From Pirellulales bacterium (GTDB lineage: Bacteria; Planctomycetota; Planctomycetia; Pirellulales; JAICIG01), in contig JAICIG010000024.1 of NCBI GenBank assembly GCA_025924495.1, forward strand, positions 1 through 31,530: a stretch of 31,530 bases of DNA. The letters are read 5' to 3'. Below the pieces are notes generated by a model, which was given only the letters and a program-made list of their open reading frames with translations, had not been told where the DNA came from and did not search any database. Numbering within the stretch: the first letter of the stretch is position 1; each line of letters starts with the position of its first letter. This document shows positions 16,088 to 23,609 of this stretch, one piece after another. A program made the position numbers and the translations under genes.

Positions 16088-17788
16088 CTACTCTTTTCCT
16101 GGAAGCGTTTTCAGCTCGTCGCTGAGCACGTTTTCCTTGTCTTTCGCTTTATCGGCTTCCCCCGCGGGCGGCGCCTTCTTCTTGACGATTTCGTCGCGCC
16201 CCAAGTGGATCTTCTGATAAGTGGCGTCGGAAATCACATAATACCAGTCGGCAAAGCGGCCGCTGAGCTCCTTGACGCGCTCCTGGCCTTTCTTCACCTT
16301 GTCGTCGTACTCGTCCTGCTTGCGCTTGTTTTCCTTTTCGACCCTTTCACGCTCGGCGTTCGCCTTGTCGTCGGCCTTCTTGTCGTCTTTGGCCTTCGGC
16401 TCGGGTTTTTTCTCGCCAGCTTCATCCTTAGACGCCTTGTCGTCAGCAGGTTTTTCCTCGCCTTCCGGCTTGCCGGCCTCAGCTTTCTTTTCTTCTTTGG
16501 CGTCGGACGATTCCTCTTCGTTATCAGCCGGCTCCGCGCTGTCGGATTCCGCTTTCTCGCCGGGCACGGCTTCGAGCTCGGGCTTGTCGAGCAGGTCCTC
16601 ATTGAATTGCGCGGTGACCATGATGTACCGGTTCTCGCCCGTCGCCTGCTCCGATGCGCTCTCTTCGCCTTCCTTCTTGGCGCCTTCCTCCTTCTCGTCG
16701 GAACCGCTCGAGCTGCCGGCGGCAATCCGGCCGAAGCGCAGCACGTACTCGACTCCATCCTTCAAGCCGCATCGGACCTCGCCTTCGTTGGAAAACAGCT
16801 CCATCTGATTGCTGCCCTGGACCTGACCAAACAAAAACCCGCGTATGGCCAGCGATTGCTTGGCGTCTTGATTGGATGCCAGATCCTCGCCCGCCTTCAG
16901 GTCAGCGGCCAGACCTGCGGGTTTGCGCCGCACGTCGACGATCTTCAGGTCGTCGAGCGCCGTCTTCATGTCGTTGAGCTTCTGGGTATCAAGTTCCTCG
17001 TCGGCGGCGAGCTCTACCGGCTCGAAATCTCCCCCTTTGAACTCAGCCAACTCAATCAAATTCCACTTCGAGTCCTTGCTGTCGAAACCCAGGTTAATCT
17101 TGCTGCGCGGAACAATGGCCCCGCGAAGCTCGTCGATCGAGTAGTCGTTAATTAGCACGTCTTTGACATCGAACGCATTGAGCTTCAACAGATCCTTCTC
17201 GATCCAGTCTTCGAACTTCGTCGAGAACTTTTCGGTTTTGATAGAGACGACGTAGACCGGCGCCTGGCCCGGCAACCGTACATAGCGCAAGTCGGGCTTT
17301 CCCTCATAGGCCTTGCCGATGATCAAGTCGGCGAGAGGCTTGTTCGACTTGTCCTGAATCGTGACGCGCTTGCCTACTCCCGTCGCGCCCGCGCCGAGCT
17401 TCTTCGGATCTGGGTCGATGACTCCAAATTCTTCATAGGATGATTCGTCAGTGCTGGCGATACTCAGTTTCTCAGCGTCGATCACATTCGCAGCCGCTTC
17501 GGCCAATTGGCGTGCCGCGTCGGCCGGGTAATCGTCGTGCGAAGGAATCGACCAGCGCCCTTTGATTTGCGCCACTTTGAAGGGATGGACGGTCGCGGTG
17601 TCCTGGTCATATTCAATAATCTCCATCGCCTTGGCGGCGGCGGGATCCGTGAAATCGCCGAACAGCGGGCCCGTGCTGACGCTGGCTTCATTGTTGGCGC
17701 CGGGGACGTACCAATTCACCGCGCCGCCAACGCCCATAGCGACCGCGGCGACTGCCACGAAGATCAGAGTCTTTACGTTTTCATTCAT
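16088..17788 (-). CDS. DUF4340 membrane-anchored protein
   Basis: A 566-residue protein with one N-terminal membrane segment (about 5-25), then a mainly beta periplasmic part of the DUF4340 type (repeated two-part fold; IIEYDQDTATVHPFKVA, LADLIIGKAYEG, YVVSIKTEKFSTKFEDWI). Residues about 355-500 form a charged insert very rich in Glu, Lys, Asp and Ala, after which folded sequence returns (FADWYYVISDATYQKI). DUF4340 genes usually follow GldA/GldF/GldG-like ABC transporter genes, as here; the start is 28 bp after the permease-GldG gene. It likely acts as an envelope subunit of that complex. The ATG at 17788 is chosen because the membrane anchor starts there; a longer frame to 17887 would overlap the upstream gene. 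Confidence 0.85.
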   Translation of the reverse strand: MNENVKTLIFVAVAAVAMGVGGAVNWYVPGANNEASVSTGPLFGDFTDPAAAKAMEIIEYDQDTATVHPFKVAQIKGRWSIPSHDDYPADAARQLAEAAANVIDAEKLSIASTDESSYEEFGVIDPDPKKLGAGATGVGKRVTIQDKSNKPLADLIIGKAYEGKPDLRYVRLPGQAPVYVVSIKTEKFSTKFEDWIEKDLLKLNAFDVKDVLINDYSIDELRGAIVPRSKINLGFDSKDSKWNLIELAEFKGGDFEPVELAADEELDTQKLNDMKTALDDLKIVDVRRKPAGLAADLKAGEDLASNQDAKQSLAIRGFLFGQVQGSNQMELFSNEGEVRCGLKDGVEYVLRFGRIAAGSSSGSDEKEEGAKKEGEESASEQATGENRYIMVTAQFNEDLLDKPELEAVPGEKAESDSAEPADNEEESSDAKEEKKAEAGKPEGEEKPADDKASKDEAGEKKPEPKAKDDKKADDKANAERERVEKENKRKQDEYDDKVKKGQERVKELSGRFADWYYVISDATYQKIHLGRDEIVKKKAPPAGEADKAKDKENVLSDELKTLPGKE

Positions 17789-17816
17789 CGATGGATATTC
17801 CGATTCAATCGTTGGA

Positions 17817-20648
17817 TTAACGGAGCCGCGATTTCGAAACGCCTTCGCGCTCGCGCGATCGGCGATTGAAGAACACGCCCAAGCCAACCAACAGCGGCGG
17901 GATTGGCGGCAACACCACGGCCCAGAATTTATACCAGTCTTGTACGCGGCTGATCTTGAGATTCAAGTCGCGCTCGATGCGAGTCGTCTCGCGATCGCGC
18001 TGTTTTTGCAGTTGGTCGGTCTTAGCCTGCAATTCGCGCTGGCCAGCCTCGCGAGCCATTTCCACCCTCTGCAATACGGTGATTGGATCGCCCTTTTCTT
18101 TCTGGATCTTGTCGATCTTATCCTGGAACTTCTTCTGTGCGTCGGCCTTGGCCCGTTCGAATTCGTCTTCGAATTGCTGGGTCTTCTCGATCGCGTCCTG
18201 GCGAGCGTCCGCCGTCAGTTGCTCAATCCGCGACAAGATACGGTGTCGCGGGCGGCGTTTGCGAATCTCAATAAACCGATCATCGCCAGCCAGTTCATCG
18301 AGCGAGTTCAAAACGAAGGTCACGTTGTCGAAATTCAGGTCAAAATCGCGCTCGGGATCGGCGCCTTGGGCGCGCAGATTGAAGAACTCGGAAAACAGCA
18401 GGTCGATATCGCAGACCAGGATAACGTTGATATCCTTTTCCTTCCGCGGCGCCTTCTCTTCTTCCTTCGCTTTCTTGCTGTCAGAGGCCTCCTCGCCGAC
18501 CGCCGGCGTTTTCGCCGCTTCGTTACCGGTCTCAGGCTTCTCTTCGGTCGCCTTGTCTTCGGCGGCCTTATCTTCCGCGGGTTCTGCCGCGGCGTCGGAC
18601 ATCAGTTCGTCTTCCTTTTTGAGCGCGCCGGAAATATGAGCAGCCAGGGTGTAGTACTGATGCGTCGGAATGGGTCGCCGGCGCGGATTCAATCCGCCTC
18701 CTCGTCCAAACATCGATTGCTCCATGATCTCGCCGACGGCTACCGTGCCGGTATGGTCGCCGGTCATAACCAGCGATTCAAACTTGAGCTCCGAAGCATT
18801 CAGGCGGGTCACCGAGCCGGGATACAAGAACAGCAGCAACTGCAATTGCGAAACGACGGGATCTTCCGGATCGAATACCGCCTTGTCGCTGGCGGCCGAA
18901 TCAATGAAAACCCACTCAGGCGTGGCGACGGCTTGCAATTTCGGAATCGGGTTATAGCGCTGCCAGACGACTTTCGAACCCATGAAATCGACGCCTAGCA
19001 AGGTCCACAGCTCGTTGATGTTTCCCTTCGGCTGCGGCGGCGGACTGCCGCCGAACGGATTCATCTGCGGCGGACGCTTGGGCTGGCTCGTACCTGGCAC
19101 GTCGAGCCGCATGGCGGGGAACGGATCTTCGAAAATCGCCGTGGGCACGCCCCGTTTCACGGCGGCGACGAAATTCTTCATCTGCTCTGGGGTCAACGAC
19201 GAAGGCTGAGCCGCCAAGAGCACGTCGATCTCATCCTCGATCGGAGCGTCGGCGTTGACTTGCACAACGTCATATTGCTTTTCCAACTCGCCGATCAACA
19301 TCTCGTTCGGGGTCGGGGTGAAGGTCTGGAAGTTCATGCCGCCATAGAGCTTGGCATCGGTTGTCAGGACGCCCACCTTCTTCCGCTTCTGCTGGCTGAC
19401 CGTGCAGATCGACCGCACCAGTTCATACTCAACTGGTATGCCTCGATCGAAGAACGGCACAATCACCTTGTTCAAGCCCGAGGTGAACGCCACGCCCAGG
19501 AAAATCTGCTCGCGGCTGACGGCGCCGCGATTACGCGACGTGACTTGCTGCCCAGTGACGCCGAACTGCTTTTCCGCCTGATCCGCCTCTTCGCTCAAGG
19601 GCTTCGTCGGGTGAACCACGACTTCGATCTTGTTCCCTCCCATCCTGTCGAGCTCGCGCAACGTCGACAGCAGGTCAAGCCGCGTCTGCACGTACGACTC
19701 AGGCACTTCCGGGCTCACATAGGCGTCGACTTTGACCGGGTGTTTCGGGTCGAGGTCTTTGATCAACTTGCGGGTCTGGCTCGAAAGCGAGCTGAGGCGC
19801 TCGCTGGTCACGTCAGCGCGAGTGTCGTAACGGTGAAAGATCATCGTGATGCCGACCGCCGCAACGACTAACGCCAGAGCGCGGATCAGATAGTGGCCGC
19901 CCATCGACTGGCCATCGCGTCCCCCCTGCCAGTGGCGACGACCGATCAGCACCATGCAGAGATACAGCATGGCGGCGACGATCGCGGCGAAATAAATCAA
20001 GCCCGACAGGCTGATGACTCCGCGGCCGAAGTCGCGGAACTGTTCTTCCAGGCTCCAGCTCTTGACCTCCAATGCGTACTGGCTGGGCAAAATCACATCG
20101 GCATTTTCCGCAAATGCGAGCGGTGCGTTGAACATCGCGCCGAGCACAAAGCCGACCGTAAGGTTGCCGGTTAAAAATGAGGCGACCATGCCGATCGACA
20201 GCATTGCCAGCCCGACGAGCCAATAGCCAAAGTAAGTGCCAAAAAACAGGCCAATATCAGGCCGGCCCAACCACGAGAGAATCCCCAGGTTGCAGAAGGC
20301 CGAGAAGATCAGCGCCACGCTGTAGATCGCCGCGGCCGCCAGGTACTTGCCTAGCACCACGTCCAAGTCGCTCGCCGGAATCGTAAGCAGCAACTCGTCG
20401 GTGCCCTGTCTCCGCTCCTCGGCCCAGACGCTCATCGTAATCGCGGGGATGAAGACCAGCAGAATGTACGGCAAATAGCGGTTGAGCTGGTCCAAGTTCG
20501 CCAGATTGTCGTTGAAGAATTCGTTGGGCCAGAAGGCCGCGAACGAACTCAGCAGCACGTACACGCAGATAAACACATATCCAGTCGGATTGCTGAAATA
20601 GCTGTTGAAATTGCGGCGAAAAATGGCGCGGATGACGTTCAGGTTCAT
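17817..20648 (-). CDS. ABC permease fused to GldG-like auxiliary domain
   Basis: A 943-residue protein. Residues 1-240 are a GldF-like ABC-2 permease with about six membrane segments (TMSVWAEERRQGTDELLLT is the typical cytoplasmic loop). After another membrane segment (about 255-270) comes a GldG-like periplasmic domain (about 280-650; TSERLSSLSSQTRKL, RGIPVEYELVRSI). Residues about 683-736 are a linker of Glu, Lys, Ala and Asp. A coiled-coil-like stretch (about 815-900) and a final membrane segment (about 910-930) end the protein. In Bacteroidetes GldF and GldG are separate proteins needed for gliding; in other phyla the homologues have unknown cargo. The upstream ATPase gene and downstream DUF4340 gene are its partners. 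Confidence 0.87.
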   Translation of the reverse strand: MNLNVIRAIFRRNFNSYFSNPTGYVFICVYVLLSSFAAFWPNEFFNDNLANLDQLNRYLPYILLVFIPAITMSVWAEERRQGTDELLLTIPASDLDVVLGKYLAAAAIYSVALIFSAFCNLGILSWLGRPDIGLFFGTYFGYWLVGLAMLSIGMVASFLTGNLTVGFVLGAMFNAPLAFAENADVILPSQYALEVKSWSLEEQFRDFGRGVISLSGLIYFAAIVAAMLYLCMVLIGRRHWQGGRDGQSMGGHYLIRALALVVAAVGITMIFHRYDTRADVTSERLSSLSSQTRKLIKDLDPKHPVKVDAYVSPEVPESYVQTRLDLLSTLRELDRMGGNKIEVVVHPTKPLSEEADQAEKQFGVTGQQVTSRNRGAVSREQIFLGVAFTSGLNKVIVPFFDRGIPVEYELVRSICTVSQQKRKKVGVLTTDAKLYGGMNFQTFTPTPNEMLIGELEKQYDVVQVNADAPIEDEIDVLLAAQPSSLTPEQMKNFVAAVKRGVPTAIFEDPFPAMRLDVPGTSQPKRPPQMNPFGGSPPPQPKGNINELWTLLGVDFMGSKVVWQRYNPIPKLQAVATPEWVFIDSAASDKAVFDPEDPVVSQLQLLLFLYPGSVTRLNASELKFESLVMTGDHTGTVAVGEIMEQSMFGRGGGLNPRRRPIPTHQYYTLAAHISGALKKEDELMSDAAAEPAEDKAAEDKATEEKPETGNEAAKTPAVGEEASDSKKAKEEEKAPRKEKDINVILVCDIDLLFSEFFNLRAQGADPERDFDLNFDNVTFVLNSLDELAGDDRFIEIRKRRPRHRILSRIEQLTADARQDAIEKTQQFEDEFERAKADAQKKFQDKIDKIQKEKGDPITVLQRVEMAREAGQRELQAKTDQLQKQRDRETTRIERDLNLKISRVQDWYKFWAVVLPPIPPLLVGLGVFFNRRSREREGVSKSRLR

Positions 20649-20710
20649 AGCGACTAACCAGTGTCTTGATTCAATTCGTTATCGAAACGAGAAAACCGAG
20701 GGACAAAGCC

Positions 20711-21448
20711 TCACGCGGCTCCGCTCGTCAATTCGTAGAAATGTACATCCAATCCCTTGCCGTCCCGGGTCAAGTCGGCCGGAGTCCCGTCGAATTTCAA
20801 ACGCCCTTCGTTGATGAACAGCACGCGACTGCACATCGCCTCAACTTCCTGCAGAATATGAGTCGACAGCAGAATCGTCTTGCTCTGGCCTAAACGGCGA
20901 ATGTTGTCGCGCACTTCGCGGATTTGATTAGGGTCGAGGCCTGCCGTCGGTTCATCGAGGATCAACACGTCGGGCTCGTGCAGCAGCACCTGGGCCATCC
21001 CCACGCGCTGGCGGTACCCTTTGGAGAGCTTGCCGATCGCTTTTCCAATGACGCTGCCCAGGGCGCACAGCTCGATCACCGAGGCGATGCGTTCTTGCCG
21101 ATAGGCGCCGGTGAGGCCGCGAGCGTCGGCGAAGAACTCCAGCAGGCTGCGCGGAGTCATGTCGGGATAGAGCGGTCCGTTTTCGGGCAGATAGCCGAGT
21201 TTGGCCGCGCCGGCCAGACGATCGGAGCCCATGTCGTGCCCCGCAATCCGCGCCACGCCGGCAGAAGGAGAGAGATAGCCGGTAAGCAACTTCATGGTCG
21301 TGCTTTTTCCGGCGCCGTTGGGCCCCAGGAAGGCGACCACCTCCCCCTGCCGAATCTTGAAACTCACGTCTTGGATCGCCGCAAAATCGCCGTAGAATTT
21401 CGACAGCCCGTCGGCCTCGATCATGGCCGGACGTGATTCATCAATCAT
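20711..21448 (-). CDS. ABC transporter ATP-binding protein (GldA-like)
   Basis: A 245-residue ATPase. Walker A is GPNGAGKST (42-50), the signature is LSKGYRQRVGMAQ (about 139), Walker B with catalytic Glu is VLILDEPTAGLD (about 158), and the switch histidine is in LLSTHIL (about 195). It powers the permease encoded 62 bp downstream. The ATG at 21448 is chosen because GGAG lies ten bases before it; the ATG at 21424 lacks a site. GldA-like ATPases of this type match ABC-2 permeases that handle polymers, lipids or unknown cargo. Confidence 0.9.
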   Translation of the reverse strand: MIDESRPAMIEADGLSKFYGDFAAIQDVSFKIRQGEVVAFLGPNGAGKSTTMKLLTGYLSPSAGVARIAGHDMGSDRLAGAAKLGYLPENGPLYPDMTPRSLLEFFADARGLTGAYRQERIASVIELCALGSVIGKAIGKLSKGYRQRVGMAQVLLHEPDVLILDEPTAGLDPNQIREVRDNIRRLGQSKTILLSTHILQEVEAMCSRVLFINEGRLKFDGTPADLTRDGKGLDVHFYELTSGAA

Positions 21449-21784
21449 TGTTGACAGACTCCAGTGAACTGGACAGTGTGCGACGCAATCGGCGCCGCTT
21501 CGTTTTTCGGGTGGCGTCTTCGAGGGCATTCTCCCCGCAGGCGCCGCCGTCCGACAGGCGCCCCTCTGCGGAAAGGCCGGCCGGCAATTCCAGAAAAATA
21601 ATATCTAACTATAGCCCCTGTCCATAGCTACGCGCCAGACTTGTTCGAGGTTCGACAAAGTTTGTAAAAAAAACAAAATTGGTCTCTGCCGTCCTGGGGA
21701 GAGAATTCGACGATCGACGGACAACGATTCTGCAGGTCAGTTCCTTGGCCGACGGAGGCGGCAGTTTGGCTGCCGATGAGCCTT
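21449..21784. other. Intergenic region with an AT-rich patch
   Basis: About 336 bases between L-aspartate oxidase and the ABC ATPase, both minus strand. I see no gene. Near 21595-21680 the base composition becomes AT-rich, with an eight-base A run at 21666-21673 (T run on the minus strand), a candidate promoter at 21598-21624 and an imperfect palindrome at 21641-21658. Just after the oxidase stop, on the minus strand, CGGCAG and CTGCCG could form a short hairpin. Confidence 0.45.
21598..21624 (-). promoter_or_regulatory. Promoter candidate for the ABC / DUF4340 operon
   Basis: On the minus strand TGGACA (21619-21624) and TATTAT (21598-21603) each match consensus at 5 of 6, but the spacer is only 15 bp. 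It sits in the AT-rich patch and would give a leader of about 145 bases before the ATPase gene. Weak, based on consensus only. Confidence 0.3.
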
Positions 21785-23419
21785 TTAGGCTTGCGGTCGG
21801 CGAAAGGCCAGATGCTTCTGCCAGTGAGCGTTGTCCATCTCCGGAAAATCGACTCTCAGGTGCACGCCCCGACTTTCCTCGCGCGACAAGGCGGCGAAGA
21901 TCATAAGCCGCGCGACCCACAGCATGTTCTGCAACTGCCACCCGGCCGGATCGGCAAATTGCCGACCAAGGACATATCCGCACCAGTGATTGACGGAATC
22001 TTCCGCAGCGGCCAATTCGGCGGCTTCGCGGCGAACGCCGGCGCTGCGCCACGTCAGGCTCTTGAGCGAATTACGGATATCGTCCAGGTCCAACGGCTCT
22101 GCCGATTCGACAACCCCCGCATTCTCCAAGGGCAATGCACGGAAATCGTCGGGCATTGCCAGCGCAGCGCATGAGGCTCCTGCTCCGGCATGAGCTCCAT
22201 AAACGAGTCCTTCCAGCAGGCTGTTGGACGCCAGGCGATTGGCGCCGTGCAGACCACTGGAACTGACCTCGCCTGCCGCCCACAAGCCGGGGAGCGTCGT
22301 CCGTCCATCGCCGTCGACGGTGACGCCGCCAATCATGTAGTGCGCCCCTGGTCGGACGGGAATCCAGTCAGTCGCAATATCGATGCCGAATTCCGCACAC
22401 ACGGCCGCAATGCCCGGGAAACGGCTGCGAACGCGCTGCGGGTCGAGGTGCGAAAGATCCAGATAGACGTTTGGCCGCCGCGTTTTCTCCATCTGACTGA
22501 CAATTGCCTGGCTGACCACGTCTCGCGGCGCGAGTTCTCCGCGAGCGTCGTAATCGGGCATGAACCGATGCCCGGTATGATCGACCAATCGCGCGCCGGC
22601 GCCGCGCATGGCCTCGGTGATCAGGCTGCGGCTGCTGCCCGCGATGTAGAGCACCGTCGGATGGAACTGCATGAACTCCATGTCGCGCAGTTCGGCCCCC
22701 GCGCGAAAGGCGACGGCATGGCCATCGCCGGTAGCAACCGGCGGATTGGTCGTTTCGCGATAGATTTGCCCGGCGCCGCCGGTGCAGAGGATCGTCTGTT
22801 TGGCCCAAACGAGCGTCTTGCCGTGTTGCGCATTCCAGACCAGCGCGCCGCGGCAAACGCCCTCGTGAGTGAGCAAGTCGAGCGTGAAGGTGTCCTGCCA
22901 GGTTTCGACATTGGTCAGCCCTTGAGTCCGCGCAATGACCGCCCGCATCACCTCTTTCCCTGTGGCGTCGCCCAGGGCGTGGACAATGCGATCGTGGCTG
23001 TGCCCGCCTTCGCGGCCGAGCGCCAACTCTCCTTCTTCTTCGTCGAAATGGGCGCCCCACGCCATCAGCTCGCGAATCCGTAAAGGCGCCTCGCGGACCA
23101 CCATTTCCACCACTTCCTCGTCGCACAAGTCGCCGCCTGCGACCAGCGTATCGGCCACGTGATTCTCGAAGCGATCCTCGGGATCGAGCACTCCGGCGAT
23201 ACCGCCTTGCGCGTAACTACTGTTTGATTGCAGCAAGCTGTCTTTCGTTACGACCAGGACGCGCAACTGCGGATCTACCGCCAGCGCCGCACGCAGCCCG
23301 GCCAGCCCGCCGCCAATGATCAACACGTCGGTAAAGTGGTGCGGCATCCGCTTGGGATGGAAAGGCACCAAATAGCGCGGGTCGTCCGAGCCGGTTTCGA
23401 CGACGGTAGTGGGATGCAT
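21785..23419 (-). CDS. nadB: L-aspartate oxidase
   Basis: A 544-residue flavoprotein that oxidises L-aspartate to iminoaspartate, the first step of NAD synthesis from aspartate. The FAD-binding strand DVLIIGGGLAGLRAA is at 31-45, followed by SNSSYAQGGIAG (about 65-76), REGGHSHDRIVHA (substrate region), MEFMQFHPT (about 244), HYMIGGV (about 357) and GANRLASNSLLEGLVYG, all typical of NadB as opposed to succinate dehydrogenase. The length is normal. Neither nadA nor nadC is in the window. The ATG at 23419 has no clear ribosome binding site; an ATG at 23347 just before the FAD strand is possible. It lies about 190 bp after the DUF4175 gene. Confidence 0.92.
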   Translation of the reverse strand: MHPTTVVETGSDDPRYLVPFHPKRMPHHFTDVLIIGGGLAGLRAALAVDPQLRVLVVTKDSLLQSNSSYAQGGIAGVLDPEDRFENHVADTLVAGGDLCDEEVVEMVVREAPLRIRELMAWGAHFDEEEGELALGREGGHSHDRIVHALGDATGKEVMRAVIARTQGLTNVETWQDTFTLDLLTHEGVCRGALVWNAQHGKTLVWAKQTILCTGGAGQIYRETTNPPVATGDGHAVAFRAGAELRDMEFMQFHPTVLYIAGSSRSLITEAMRGAGARLVDHTGHRFMPDYDARGELAPRDVVSQAIVSQMEKTRRPNVYLDLSHLDPQRVRSRFPGIAAVCAEFGIDIATDWIPVRPGAHYMIGGVTVDGDGRTTLPGLWAAGEVSSSGLHGANRLASNSLLEGLVYGAHAGAGASCAALAMPDDFRALPLENAGVVESAEPLDLDDIRNSLKSLTWRSAGVRREAAELAAAEDSVNHWCGYVLGRQFADPAGWQLQNMLWVARLMIFAALSREESRGVHLRVDFPEMDNAHWQKHLAFRRPQA

Positions 23420-23609
23420 CGAGGGGCGATTAGAGCATAAGGATTGACGATTGCGGTCGCGTCATAAGAGAGTAGTCCATGGAATCTCGCTCGGCCAGCG
23501 GGCAAACAGACGGTTGAAGAAGGACGCCACGGCAAGGCGGTCGCGTTTACCGCGCCGCGAAACCAAATGGCATCGCGATTCCATTGAAAGCCTTGGGCCG
23601 CCTCGGCGC

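Noticed and set aside
16205..17155. Plus-strand frame that looks like a very hydrophobic membrane protein
   Set aside because: It is the reverse of the Lys/Glu/Asp-rich region of the DUF4340 gene; antisense of those codons gives Leu/Phe/Val runs.
17562..18998. Plus-strand open frame of 478 codons
   Set aside because: It is antisense to the GldG-like part of the ABC fusion, which has clear domain motifs; the antisense product has none.
22190..23083. Plus-strand open frame of 297 codons
   Set aside because: It is antisense to nadB, whose motifs are intact along its length.
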